Of a DNA stretch of 64,000 nucleotides, positions 26,364 to 35,338 are shown one piece after another. Every line of letters begins with the position of its first letter. Within the stretch, counting starts at the first letter, position 1. The stretch lies in assembly GCF_006517275.1 (NCBI RefSeq), contig NZ_CP041191.1, positions 5,575,001-5,639,000 of the forward strand. The letters run 5' to 3'. The stretch comes from Labrenzia sp. PHM005. Its GTDB lineage: Bacteria; Pseudomonadota; Alphaproteobacteria; Rhizobiales; Stappiaceae. A model generated the notes under the pieces. It was given only the letters and a program-made list of their open reading frames with translations, ran no database searches and was not told where the DNA came from. The position numbers were made by a program, and so were the translations under genes.

Positions 26364-27488
26364 TTATGCCACTAGGTTGAGAACGGGATTTCCGAGTACG
26401 TCCGGATCAGGCGACACACCCAAGCCCGGACCACTTGGAGGAGAAATGAAACCACCGGTCCGCGAGGGCGCTGCGGGATCAATCCTGGGTGCAACATAGC
26501 CGGACAAATCGCAGACATTCATGACGCCCTGGCGCGGTGTCGCGGCAGCGACATGAAGCGCTGCAGCTGTCGCGATGTCCGAACCCCAGGTATCCTCAAC
26601 ACACATGCGCGCGCCGGCATAAAGACACAGATCCCGGGCTTTTCGAAGCTCGGTAATGCCGCCGAACTTAGACAATTTTAAAGCTACAGCATCCATGCAG
26701 CCAAGTTCATACGCCTTCAGAAGGCTGGTTGTGTCATGGGCGTTTTCATCGAGCTTCATCGGCAAACCGGTGGCAGCCCTGACGGCAGCGCACTCTTCCA
26801 GTGTCTGGCACGGCTGTTCCAGCATGATGTCGAGATCGGCAACAGCCCGCCCGACGCGCGTGGCGTCCATGCGCGTTGCACCGCAATTCCAGTCGCCATA
26901 GACGATCGGGTCGGGACCAACCGCCTCGCGAACAAGACGCAAGCGAGCAACGTCTGCCTGCCAATCATAGTCCGCGCCAAGTTTGACCTGGATCTGGGTC
27001 ATCCCGGCTACAATCGCGTCTTTGGCGATCCGGACCATGTCCTCCGGCGCAATGCATGTGATGGAGTGATAGAGCGGGAGTTGATCTGTCTGCAATCCGC
27101 CAAGCAGGGTGTAGATCGGCAGCCCGCAAGCCTTTCCGGTCAAATCCCACAGCGCTATGTCAATCGCAGATTTTGCATAGACATGACCGATCAGGTGTTT
27201 GTTGCAGGCCGCCATCGCAGCCTCCGCGCCGATCGGGCTCCTGCCGATCAGAACGGGGGCGAGTTCTTCAAGGGCCGGAGCAACCCCATTGGCATAGGCG
27301 GGTAGATAATGGGGGATCGGGCAAACTTCACCCCAACCGGAAACGCCCTGTTTGGTCTCGATCCGCACGACCATGCTGTCCACGGTGGCACAGGCCTTGC
27401 CTGACGCCATGTAGTAGGTCTCGTGGCTTGTCAATGGAACCCGCCACAGGGACAGACCCGAAATTTCAAGATCGGGCACGTTTTTCAT
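26364..27488 (-). CDS. Enolase superfamily enzyme, MLE subgroup (first of three in tandem)
   Basis: Protein of 374 residues with the N-terminal capping domain and C-terminal barrel of the muconate-lactonising subgroup. Catalytic and metal residues are readable: QVK at the end of the second strand (QIQVKLGAD), Mg2+ ligands Asp in VYGDWNCG, Glu in MLEQPCQ and Asp/Glu in KLDENAHD, and the opposite Lys in ALKLSKFGG. Two facing lysines are what racemases/epimerases and some dehydratases of this group use. The C-terminus ends GPGLGVSPDPDVLGNPV, as in family members acting on betaines. It overlaps the next enolase by 4 bases. Candidate role: epimerase for an N-methylated proline derivative (inference). 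Confidence 0.85.
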   Translation of the reverse strand: MKNVPDLEISGLSLWRVPLTSHETYYMASGKACATVDSMVVRIETKQGVSGWGEVCPIPHYLPAYANGVAPALEELAPVLIGRSPIGAEAAMAACNKHLIGHVYAKSAIDIALWDLTGKACGLPIYTLLGGLQTDQLPLYHSITCIAPEDMVRIAKDAIVAGMTQIQVKLGADYDWQADVARLRLVREAVGPDPIVYGDWNCGATRMDATRVGRAVADLDIMLEQPCQTLEECAAVRAATGLPMKLDENAHDTTSLLKAYELGCMDAVALKLSKFGGITELRKARDLCLYAGARMCVEDTWGSDIATAAALHVAAATPRQGVMNVCDLSGYVAPRIDPAAPSRTGGFISPPSGPGLGVSPDPDVLGNPVLNLVA

Positions 27489-28600
27489 GCGGCCTCTCCA
27501 TATACCGCGATCGGGTCGCCAAGAATTTCAGGATCAGGTTCGATACCGATGCCAGCGCTCTGATCAAAATGAACCGAGCCTTCGACATTGCGCGCGCCCT
27601 GGCCGGGAAATGGATCAACAGCAAGATGCGCATGGCACAGCCAGCTTGCCAGTCTGTTGGCCTCCGGCGTTGCAGCCGCCAGATGCAAGGCGGCTGTGTC
27701 CGCGAACGCGGTTCCGCCCGTGTCTTCTATGTGCATCTGCCAACCTACCGAGATGCCGAAATCCCGGATCTGTTTCGCCTTGGTCAGTCCACCGACCCGG
27801 TTCGGCTTGACCTTGACGCCCTGGCAGATGCCCGCCTTCCAGGCATCAAGATGATCTGCAAAAGACTGCAGACATTCATCCAGCATGATCGGCTGAGGCA
27901 CTTTGGCGGCCACAAGCGCACACTCAGCAAGCGTTTCACACGGCTGCTCGATCCAGTCGCGGGCGGCAACCGAGTTCAGCACCTGTAGAGCGACACCTGG
28001 TGTCCATGCCCGGTTCACATCGAAGGTGACCTGTTCGTCCGGCGCCAAGGCTGCTGAGATTGCCTCAATGCGTTCGATGTCGGCCTTGAAATTGCTGCCA
28101 CCGACCTTGGCTGAGTGGGTCTTGTAGCCCTTGGCACTGGCGGCTTGAATATCCGCGATCATTTCGTCTGGCGTACCAGTTGAAATTGACGAATTGATCG
28201 CGACCTCTGCTGGATTTTCTGCACCAAAGAGCCGCCAAAGCGGGGTGCTACTTGACTTACCGAGGATGTCCCAGCAGGCAATGTCCAAAGGTGCTTTTGC
28301 GTACGGATGTCCGGGCAAGTGCAGATCCATCGCCCGATTGACCGTCTCCACCGCCCGCGGGTCCTTGCCGATCAAGGCAGGTGCCAAGAGCTCCAGAGCC
28401 GCGCGCAAACCCGAACCATGGGCTGGCAAGTAAGTATGGCCCCACGGGCACCCTTCCCCCCAGCCGGTGAAACCTTCGTCGGTTTCAATGCGCACGAAGG
28501 TGCTGTCGAGCCGCTCGAATTTCAGCCGCCCACCGGAAAGCCAGTAGGGTTTGGAGAGCGGCAGATCGATCTGCCAGACCGAGATCTTTGTGATCTTCAT
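27485..28600 (-). CDS. Enolase superfamily enzyme, probable cis-3-hydroxy-L-proline dehydratase-like
   Basis: Protein of 371 residues. Its active-site strings are AKVGG after strand two (THSAKVGGSN), metal ligands Asp in TFDVNRAW, Glu in WIEQPCE, Asp/Glu in MLDECLQ, and Lys in VKVKPNRVGG. The N-terminus YWLSGGRLKFERLDSTFVR and the GEGCPWGHTYLPAHG loop closely resemble the cis-3-hydroxy-L-proline dehydratase described from Labrenzia aggregata, as far as I remember that sequence; this is the basis for the call and needs an alignment. That enzyme removes water from cis-3-hydroxyproline to give pyrroline-2-carboxylate. It overlaps both neighbouring enolase genes by 4 bases. Confidence 0.7.
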   Translation of the reverse strand: MKITKISVWQIDLPLSKPYWLSGGRLKFERLDSTFVRIETDEGFTGWGEGCPWGHTYLPAHGSGLRAALELLAPALIGKDPRAVETVNRAMDLHLPGHPYAKAPLDIACWDILGKSSSTPLWRLFGAENPAEVAINSSISTGTPDEMIADIQAASAKGYKTHSAKVGGSNFKADIERIEAISAALAPDEQVTFDVNRAWTPGVALQVLNSVAARDWIEQPCETLAECALVAAKVPQPIMLDECLQSFADHLDAWKAGICQGVKVKPNRVGGLTKAKQIRDFGISVGWQMHIEDTGGTAFADTAALHLAAATPEANRLASWLCHAHLAVDPFPGQGARNVEGSVHFDQSAGIGIEPDPEILGDPIAVYGEAA

Positions 28601-29709
28601 GCGGCCTCTCCATAGGCGGCGACCGGATCTCCAAGGGCCGGAAAATCCGGTGAGACCCCAAGCCCCGGCATGTCAGAGGCGAAGAGCTTTCCATCCTTCG
28701 TCTTTGGGGCCGGTGTTCCTGTCGAACGGGTGTTGTAGTTGCAGAGGTCTGTTGTGTTTTGCAGGTAATCCGCTGGAGTGGACGCTGCAAAATGGGTGAG
28801 CGTTGCGGTTGCGATTTCGCCGCCCCATGTATCTTCGGCAACAACCGGGATCCGGTTGTCGAGGAAAAAGTCCCGAATCCGCCGAGCCTTCGACAAGCCT
28901 CCAAGGTTCGATATTTTCAGGCACACCAGATCCGCACCCTGATCGGCAACAATCCGTTGTGCGGCCCGCATGCCGGTCACGCACTCGTCGAGCTTCATTG
29001 GCAGATCGATCCGCCGGCGCACCTGAAGGCACTCCTCATAAGTCCGGCAGGGCTGTTCGAGGATGAAGTCGAGATCCCGTGTTGCCCGGGCCACCCGGAG
29101 CGCATTGTCGACGCGCCAGCCCTGATTGGCATCGGCCATCGCTTTTTCGCCGGGTTTCAGAAGCGGAACGGTTGCGCGAATGCGGTCTATGTCGCTGGAC
29201 CAGTCCGCACCGACCTTGATCTGGAATTGCCGGTATCCTGCAGCCCGGTGCCGGTCCAGCTCAGCGATTGTCTCTTCGGTTCCTCTATGCGGCGCGACAC
29301 GGTACATGGGCGCGCCATCCGTGAGTTTTCCGCCGAGAAGAAGCCAAACCGGCGCATCGAGAGATTTTCCAAAAATATCCCAGCACGCGGCGTCAAACGG
29401 GGCCTTGGCATAGCCGTGGCCCTGAATGGTATGATCAAGGATCTGCTCGATCCGGGCCACCTGCCTCGGATCTTCTCCGATCAGAACCGGTGCGACGAGC
29501 CGCGCGAGCGCTTCAACCCCTTCAGAATGGGCGACCATGTAATTCTCGCCGCAAGGCGTGAACTCGCCGCAGCCTTGCACACCCGCATCCGTGTCGATCA
29601 CGACAACCGAGGCCTTTGCCACTGTAATGGCATTGCCCGCTCCCCAGCCGTATGCGCCATCAACATAGGGAAGATCTGTCTTGTAGACACGGATGCGGGT
29701 GATCTTCAT
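28597..29709 (-). CDS. Enolase superfamily enzyme, MLE subgroup (third of three in tandem)
   Basis: Protein of 370 residues. Residues for catalysis are QIK (FQIKVGADW), Mg2+ ligands Asp in AMADANQGW, Glu in ILEQPCRT, Asp/Glu in KLDECVTG, and Lys in CLKISNLGG. It is clearly a paralogue of the enzyme at 26364 (both have A-G-x-x-Q-x-Q-x-K-x-G-A-D and E-D-T-W-G). In the betaine-type operon one of this pair is a good candidate for a proline-betaine or hydroxyproline-betaine 2-epimerase; which one cannot be decided here. It starts in a 4-base overlap with the MDR dehydrogenase stop. Confidence 0.85.
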   Translation of the reverse strand: MKITRIRVYKTDLPYVDGAYGWGAGNAITVAKASVVVIDTDAGVQGCGEFTPCGENYMVAHSEGVEALARLVAPVLIGEDPRQVARIEQILDHTIQGHGYAKAPFDAACWDIFGKSLDAPVWLLLGGKLTDGAPMYRVAPHRGTEETIAELDRHRAAGYRQFQIKVGADWSSDIDRIRATVPLLKPGEKAMADANQGWRVDNALRVARATRDLDFILEQPCRTYEECLQVRRRIDLPMKLDECVTGMRAAQRIVADQGADLVCLKISNLGGLSKARRIRDFFLDNRIPVVAEDTWGGEIATATLTHFAASTPADYLQNTTDLCNYNTRSTGTPAPKTKDGKLFASDMPGLGVSPDFPALGDPVAAYGEAA

Positions 29710-30800
29710 GGGGTCACCACAATGTTGCCCGTGTGCTTCTTCTCGATGAACGCGGTTTGCGCCGCGTGAAAATCCTTGAGTGGGTAGGTCGCGGCCAAAG
29801 CCGGCCTGATTTCATCGCGTTCAATGTACCCAACAACGTCCGAGAAAATATGGGGAGCAATAACGGTCGAGCCGGTAAATGTCAGGTCGCGCAGGTAGAA
29901 GGTTCTCAGATCAAGTTCCACGATCGGGCCCGCGATTGCGCCGGAGCACGTGTACCGACCACCGCGTTTCAGAACATCTATCAAAGTGCCCCAGTAGGAT
30001 CCTCCGACGATGTCCGCGACGACCGAGACCGTGTCTTTACCCATTGCTGATTTCAAGGCGGCTTTGAGATCTGCCGGTGCACGTTCAAGAACGTGATCCG
30101 CGCCGAGCGCCTTAACGTCTGCATGTTTGGCGGGCGACACCAGAGCAATAACAGTCGCGCCCCGGCGTTTGGCGAGCTGGACCAGGGCCGATCCGACACC
30201 GCCCGAGGCGCCTGTCACCAGAACCGTATCCTTTGCACCGACATTGGCACGGCTAAGCATCCCTTCTGCGGTTGTGTAGGAACAGGAAAATGTTGCCAGT
30301 TCTGCATCTGATAGTGTGCTGTCGATGGGTCCGACATTCCGCGCATCGACAACCGTATATTCGGCAAACCCGCCATTGCACTCGGAGCCGAAATAGCCGG
30401 TCTTATCCATGTTGTCCGGATCGGACCAATCGCGCAGCCAGCAATCGACCATGACGCGCCTGTTCAGGAGGTCTTCAGAAACTCCATCTCCCAACGCGAC
30501 GATCGTGCCGACCGTATCGGCGCCCTGAATCCGCGGGAAGGTAATAGGCCTCCCGCCCCACGTCGGGTCTTCCTCTGCGACTTCCTGATAGGCCCCGCCT
30601 GTGGTCGCCTCAGAGACTGTTTTTGAATACCAGCCGGAGCGGGTGTTCACGTCGGTGTTGTTGAGGCCGCAAGCTCCGACTTTGATGAGGACTTGCCCGG
30701 CTCCCGGTTCGGGTGTCGGCCAGTGTTCGTGCCAGACGATCTTGTCCAGACCACCATGTCCATCAAGAACCATCGCTTTCATTGTGGCGGGAATGCTCAT
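29706..30800 (-). CDS. MDR-superfamily zinc-type alcohol dehydrogenase / quinone oxidoreductase-like
   Basis: Protein of 364 residues of the medium-chain dehydrogenase superfamily. The N-terminal GroES-like domain includes VGACGLNNTDVNTR, and the Rossmann domain has VLVTGASGGVGSALVQLAKRRGA with the NADPH-type motif. The Cys/His set of the structural zinc lobe is not present, and the catalytic zinc ligands are only partly matched, so it could be a zinc-free quinone-oxidoreductase-like enzyme. It overlaps genes on both sides by 4 bases, so it belongs to the betaine-type operon, probably oxidising or reducing a pathway intermediate. Confidence 0.82.
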   Translation of the reverse strand: MSIPATMKAMVLDGHGGLDKIVWHEHWPTPEPGAGQVLIKVGACGLNNTDVNTRSGWYSKTVSEATTGGAYQEVAEEDPTWGGRPITFPRIQGADTVGTIVALGDGVSEDLLNRRVMVDCWLRDWSDPDNMDKTGYFGSECNGGFAEYTVVDARNVGPIDSTLSDAELATFSCSYTTAEGMLSRANVGAKDTVLVTGASGGVGSALVQLAKRRGATVIALVSPAKHADVKALGADHVLERAPADLKAALKSAMGKDTVSVVADIVGGSYWGTLIDVLKRGGRYTCSGAIAGPIVELDLRTFYLRDLTFTGSTVIAPHIFSDVVGYIERDEIRPALAATYPLKDFHAAQTAFIEKKHTGNIVVTP

Positions 30801-33274
30801 TCCGCAGCCACCCCGACCGGTGCATCTGTGCGCGGTAAAATGCTGTCCGGATCATACGCCGGGAAATCGAGAACTCTTGCAGCCCTCGCCCCGTTCATCA
30901 CGACGACTTCCAACTGTGTTCCTGCTTGCGCAGCTTCCGGTTTGACGTAGGCGAAGGCCAGGATTTTGCCGACTGAATGACCGTAGGCAATCGAGCTTGT
31001 TGCTCCGACAACCTTCCCGTTCATCAGGACGGCTTCCCCGCCATGACCATCGGCGATGCCATCCGGTTCCACTTCAAGATAGACACAGACCCAAGGGAGT
31101 GCGCTTTCCGCGCTCTTTGCGGTTTCTTCACGGCCGAGGAAGTCACCCTTGTCGAGTTTGACGAAGCGCATCACATCCGCTTCCGGCAAGGTGACCTCGT
31201 TTGTCAGTTCACCAGCGCCTTTGAAGCCTTTTTCGAGCCGCAGGGCATTCATTGCAAAGGACCCGTAGTCCGCGAGGCCGAGAGGCTCCCCGGTCGCCCA
31301 AAGTGCGTCATACACCGCCAGCATGTCTTCCCGGGGAACGTGGAACTCCCAGCCAAGCTCGCCTGCATAGGACATGCGGAAGGCCCACAGCTTGCGGCCT
31401 GCCACCTCGATTTCCTGTGCCGTCAACCACCGGAACGACGCATTGTCCAGCGCAGACGGGGTATTGGGAGCCAGAATATCGCGGGCCCTCGGCCCGTTCA
31501 GCGCCATCGCCCCCCAGTCTGTCGAGAGGTTTCGGACCGTTAAGGTCTCACCGTCAAGGTGTTGGGCCAAGTGATCAAGGAGACGCTGCTCGAAGAACGC
31601 TGCACAGACAAGATAGAACCGGTCCGGGTCAAGCCGCACTACGGTCAGCTCCAGCTCAATCCGGCCACGCCGGTTGAGCATATGGGTCAAGGCGATGCCG
31701 CCAACCTTTTTGGGAAGCTTGTTGGCAACCAGACGATCAAGATAGGCTTCCGCATCCGGACCGGACACTTCGATCTTGGTGAAAGCCGAGATATCCATGA
31801 TGCCGGCAGTGTCCCGCACTGCCTTCATTTCCGTCGCCACGACGCCATGCCACTCAGGCCGGTTGAAGGAATAATAATCGCGCTGCTCCAGGCCGTCTTT
31901 TGCGAACCAGCGCGGCCGTTCATGGCCATAGACTTCTTCGTAAACCGCACCCTTGTCTTTCAAACGCTCATAAAGCGGGCTGGGTTTGATCGGCCGGCCT
32001 TCCAGGCGGTTGAAGTGCGGGAACGGAATTTCGTGGCGCAGGCAATAGTCTTCCTTGGCCTTGATCACCTGCCAATCCTTGTCGGCATAGTCACCGAACC
32101 GGCGCGGATCGAATTCGCGCATGGAAATGTCGGCGGCGCCATGCACCATCCATCTGGCCAGCTCGCGGGTAAGGCCCGGACCCCAACCGATGCCGATTTG
32201 GGTGCCGCAGCAGCACCAGTAATTCTTGACGCCGGGAGCTGGGCCAATGAGGGGGTTGCCGTCCGGTGGGTGTGAAATCGCACCGTGAACTTCCCGCTTG
32301 ATGCCGAGCTCTGCAAAAATCGGCATCCGGTCCATGGCGTTTTCCAGCCAAGGCATGATCCGGTCGTAGTCGGCGTCAAACAGCTCGTTTTCCGCTTCCC
32401 AAGGGCAATGGTCTTCCCAAACCGTGTTTGGGTTTTCCTTCTCGTAAATTCCGATCAGGCCGGATTTCTGCTCCATGCGGATATAGCCGGAGACCAACTT
32501 GTCGTCGCGAATGACCGGGAGTTCTTTATCCAACTCCAGGAACTCCGGAACCGTGTCCGTGACGATGTAATGATGGGTCATGGAGGTCATCGGCAATTGC
32601 AGGCCGCTCCATTCACCCATTTGGCGCGCATAGGTGCCACCCGCATTGACAACATGTTCGCAGGTAATGTCGCCGAGTTCCGTGAACACCTTCCATTCGC
32701 CCGTCGGCAGCTGCTTGATGTCTTTTGCGCGACAGCGGCGGATAATTTTGACGCCAAGTTTCCGGGCACCGATAGCCAGCGCCTGCGTCACACCGGACGG
32801 ATCCGCGTGCCCGTCATCCGGTGTGTGAAGAGCGCCGAGAACGCCGTCGAGATTGTAGTACGGATGCAACTCCCGGATACGATCCGGCCCGACGAGCTCC
32901 ATCGGAAACTGAAGCGCCCGGCCAACGCTCATGGTGTGGCGCAGCCAATCCATTTCGTCTTCAGTATAGGCGAGGCGGAAGGAACCGCAGCCATGCCAGG
33001 TGACGGACTGCCCAGTCTCTTCTTCCAGCTGCCCGGCATAAAGATCGATGTTGTAGCCGACGCACTTTCCAAGGCCGAAGCTGGATGTGGAATGTGTAAT
33101 CTGGCCTGCCGCATGCCAGGTCGAGCCGGATGTCAACTCCGCCTTTTCCAAAAGCACAACATCGGACCAACCTTCATGCGCCAGATGGTAGGCAAGGCCG
33201 CACCCCATGATACCGCCTCCAACGATGACAACACGCGCCGAAGACGGCAATTTCGTAGCTCCAAGTTCCGACAC
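30797..33274 (-). CDS. FAD-dependent dimethylglycine/sarcosine dehydrogenase-like enzyme with GcvT domain
   Basis: Protein of about 825 residues. The N-terminal DAO-type FAD domain starts VVIVGGGIMGCGLAYHLA, followed by the covalent-flavin His region STWHAAGQ. The C-terminal half (from about residue 430) is a GcvT-like folate domain (RDTAGIMDISAFTKIEVSGPDAEAYLD as a landmark, then MSYAGELGWEFHVPRE and LRLEKGFKGAGELTN). Such enzymes remove an N-methyl group and pass the carbon to tetrahydrofolate. The GTG at 33274 is preferred as start because GGAG lies seven bases upstream; an ATG at 33343 would add 23 residues and overlap the divergent regulator's own ATG. First gene of the leftward six-gene operon. 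Confidence 0.88.
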   Translation of the reverse strand: MSELGATKLPSSARVVIVGGGIMGCGLAYHLAHEGWSDVVLLEKAELTSGSTWHAAGQITHSTSSFGLGKCVGYNIDLYAGQLEEETGQSVTWHGCGSFRLAYTEDEMDWLRHTMSVGRALQFPMELVGPDRIRELHPYYNLDGVLGALHTPDDGHADPSGVTQALAIGARKLGVKIIRRCRAKDIKQLPTGEWKVFTELGDITCEHVVNAGGTYARQMGEWSGLQLPMTSMTHHYIVTDTVPEFLELDKELPVIRDDKLVSGYIRMEQKSGLIGIYEKENPNTVWEDHCPWEAENELFDADYDRIMPWLENAMDRMPIFAELGIKREVHGAISHPPDGNPLIGPAPGVKNYWCCCGTQIGIGWGPGLTRELARWMVHGAADISMREFDPRRFGDYADKDWQVIKAKEDYCLRHEIPFPHFNRLEGRPIKPSPLYERLKDKGAVYEEVYGHERPRWFAKDGLEQRDYYSFNRPEWHGVVATEMKAVRDTAGIMDISAFTKIEVSGPDAEAYLDRLVANKLPKKVGGIALTHMLNRRGRIELELTVVRLDPDRFYLVCAAFFEQRLLDHLAQHLDGETLTVRNLSTDWGAMALNGPRARDILAPNTPSALDNASFRWLTAQEIEVAGRKLWAFRMSYAGELGWEFHVPREDMLAVYDALWATGEPLGLADYGSFAMNALRLEKGFKGAGELTNEVTLPEADVMRFVKLDKGDFLGREETAKSAESALPWVCVYLEVEPDGIADGHGGEAVLMNGKVVGATSSIAYGHSVGKILAFAYVKPEAAQAGTQLEVVVMNGARAARVLDFPAYDPDSILPRTDAPVGVAAE

Positions 33275-33318
33275 GTCGCATCTCCATGGACCGTGATTTT
33301 TCGATGGACAGCGTAATC

Positions 33319-33360
33319 GTACAAATGTACTCTCGTCAATCATGAATGATATGAATGTAC
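33319..33360. promoter_or_regulatory. Inverted repeat and phased direct repeat in the divergent promoter
   Basis: GTACA-AA-TGTAC (33319-33330) is an inverted repeat with 5-base arms. Its right part, AATGTAC (33324-33330), recurs at 33354-33360, exactly 30 bases apart or about three helical turns. The second copy lies inside the first codons of the MurR/RpiR gene. This looks like a two-site operator for that regulator (inference). Confidence 0.45.
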
Positions 33361-34259
33361 CAAAATCTGATTTGAAGGCACCACAAACGGTGCTTCATGA
33401 CCTTGCTTCAGAGCTTGAGGAACTGACACCTGAGCTGCGCAAAGCGGCAAGCTATGTGCTTGAAAATCCGAATGATGTCGGCGTCAGCTCGATCCGCGAG
33501 ATCGCTGATGCCGCGGGCGTGAAACCCAACACTTTCGTGCGTATGGCGCGGTCAGTGGGCTTCGAGGGTTATGAAGACTTCCGGCAGCCGTTCCGCGAAG
33601 CGATCCGCAGCAGAGGCACGGATTTTCCGGACAGGGCCCGCTGGTTGCAGTCTCTGTCAAAGGGCGGACAGCTTGGTGAACTCTTTGCCGAAATGGCGGC
33701 CTGCGCGATCTCCAACATCGAGAACACATTTGCGGCCACCGATGCAAATGCAATGAAGGCGGCCGCCGATGCGATCGTCAATGCCCGGCACACCTATGTG
33801 CTCGGCGTGGGGGTCAACAACTCAAACGCGCGCAACTTCACATACCTCTCGGACATGGCGGTCGACACGATCTGGACGATCCCGCGCATGGGGTCCGTCG
33901 CGACGGATGACCTGGCGCGCGCCGATGAACGCGATGTGTTGCTAGCCATGACCTGCAAACCGTATCGCACCGATGTGATAGAGGCAGTCGAGGTTGCCCG
34001 CGAACAGGGCATGGCAATCATTGCAATCTCCGACAGCCCGGCATCTCCGATCGTTGTCGGCAGCGATCACGCTTTCATCATCGATGCAGAAACCCCGCAG
34101 TTCTTTCCCTCGTCTGTTTCGACGATTGCGTTGCTGGAGGCTCTGCTTGCGTTCGTCATCGCCGACGCGCCACCCGAGGTGGTTGCCAGCATCGACCGTT
34201 TTCACACGCGCCGCCATGCAATGGGGCTTTATCAGGAAGAATGGAAGGACCGCTCATGA
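33342..34259 (+). CDS. MurR/RpiR family transcriptional regulator
   Basis: Protein of 305 residues. The N-terminal HTH_6 domain (about 15-90) has LTPELRKAASYVLENPNDVGVSSIREIADAAGV and FVRMARSVGFEGYEDFR. The C-terminal SIS domain (about 125-265) contains TYVLGVGVNNSNARNFTYL and DVLLAMTCKPYRTDVIEAVEVAREQGMAIIAISDSPASPI as landmarks. SIS domains usually bind phosphosugars, but RpiR regulators also occur in betaine and amino acid clusters. It is divergent from the dehydrogenase operon and cotranscribed with the Rieske oxygenase gene (4-base overlap), so it likely controls both. ATG at 33342 or 33351. Confidence 0.88.
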   Translation: MNDMNVPKSDLKAPQTVLHDLASELEELTPELRKAASYVLENPNDVGVSSIREIADAAGVKPNTFVRMARSVGFEGYEDFRQPFREAIRSRGTDFPDRARWLQSLSKGGQLGELFAEMAACAISNIENTFAATDANAMKAAADAIVNARHTYVLGVGVNNSNARNFTYLSDMAVDTIWTIPRMGSVATDDLARADERDVLLAMTCKPYRTDVIEAVEVAREQGMAIIAISDSPASPIVVGSDHAFIIDAETPQFFPSSVSTIALLEALLAFVIADAPPEVVASIDRFHTRRHAMGLYQEEWKDRS

Positions 34260-35338
34260 ACGTTCACAGTCAGCTGATCCATTCGCTCGAAGCGCGATAT
34301 TATACCGATCCTGCCCATTTTGAGCGGGAGAAGGATGGCCTGCTGGCGCGAACGTGGCAATTTGCAGGGCATGCGTCTTTACTCCAAAAACCGGGCGACT
34401 ACTTCACGGTCGACATCGCCGGCGAGAGCATCGTCTGTCTCAAAGACCGAGAGGGTGTGCTGCGCGCCTACTTCAACGTCTGTCAGCACCGGGCCCATCA
34501 GCTGGTTCAAGGCGAAGGCAACACCAAGTTGCTGGTGTGCCCCTACCACAGCTGGACCTATGAGCTCACTGGCGGCCTCCGCTCCGGTCCCAATGTCAAA
34601 TCCGTCCCGGGGTTTGACCGAAACCAGATTTGCCTGAGCACCGTCCAAATTGAGGACTTCTGCGGCTTCCTGTTCGTCAATCTTGATAGGGACGCGAAGC
34701 CAATGGACGAGTGGTTTCCCAATGTCCGCGAAGAGCTGAGATCCTTTGTACCGCATATCGACCGGCTACAACCACTCGAGTGGGTGGACATAGAAGAAAA
34801 CTGCAATTGGAAAGTATCGGTCGAGAACTATTCCGAGTGTTATCACTGCCCCATCAACCACCCGACTTTCGCAACCGGTGTCATCAAGCCCGAAACCTAT
34901 GACATCCAGCCTCAAGGGTATTGCCTGCGCCATACAACAGAATGTCAAAATCTGGAGCGCATGACCTATGAGATTGACCTCAATTCCAACGAACATGCAG
35001 GAGACTATTCGTCCTGGTTCTTGTGGCCGTTGTTCTCCTTCCAGGTCTATCCAGGCAACATCCTGAACACCTATCATTGGCGGGCGGTCGATGTGGATCA
35101 CGTCGTCGTCTGGCGCGGCTGGTACACGATCGACGGCGTCGACAGTGAGGTGGTGCGCCGCCTTGCCGTGCAGGATCGCTCCACCACGGTGGAAGAAGAC
35201 ATCTACCTGGTGGAATCCGTTCAACGTGGGCTGAAAAGCCGGGGCTACAAACCCGGTCCGCTGGTTCTGGATCCAGCCTGCGGTGTGCATTCCGAACATT
35301 CGGTACAGGCGCTGCAAAGCTGGATGCGCGACGCATGA
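34256..35338 (+). CDS. Rieske non-haem iron oxygenase, quaternary-amine (betaine) demethylase type
   Basis: Protein of 360 residues. The Rieske [2Fe-2S] ligands are C-x-H in VCQHRAHQL and C-x2-H in CPYHSW, 17-18 residues apart as expected. The catalytic domain has ENYSECYHCPINHPTF, whose two His residues bind the mononuclear iron, with the bridging acidic residue before them; this wording is typical of GbcA (glycine betaine), Stc2 (stachydrine) and carnitine oxygenases. It probably removes one N-methyl group from a betaine as formaldehyde. The usual ferredoxin reductase partner is not encoded in this window. It starts at 34256 with a 4-base overlap with the regulator and runs into the aldehyde dehydrogenase gene with another. 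Confidence 0.9.
   Translation: MNVHSQLIHSLEARYYTDPAHFEREKDGLLARTWQFAGHASLLQKPGDYFTVDIAGESIVCLKDREGVLRAYFNVCQHRAHQLVQGEGNTKLLVCPYHSWTYELTGGLRSGPNVKSVPGFDRNQICLSTVQIEDFCGFLFVNLDRDAKPMDEWFPNVREELRSFVPHIDRLQPLEWVDIEENCNWKVSVENYSECYHCPINHPTFATGVIKPETYDIQPQGYCLRHTTECQNLERMTYEIDLNSNEHAGDYSSWFLWPLFSFQVYPGNILNTYHWRAVDVDHVVVWRGWYTIDGVDSEVVRRLAVQDRSTTVEEDIYLVESVQRGLKSRGYKPGPLVLDPACGVHSEHSVQALQSWMRDA

Noticed and set aside
28759..29769. A 336-codon rightward open frame over an enolase-family gene
   Set aside because: Antisense shadow with no motif; the enolase metal ligands are on the other strand.
32285..33316. A 343-codon rightward open frame over the dehydrogenase
   Set aside because: Antisense shadow; runs into the divergent promoter region.
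18414..33343. N-methylhydantoin to sarcosine pathway (HyuAB, carbamoylsarcosine amidase, sarcosine-type dehydrogenase)
   Set aside because: The isochorismatase-like protein lacks the amidase Cys, no creatinine deaminase is present, and the dehydrogenase belongs to a different regulon. Kept only as an alternative.
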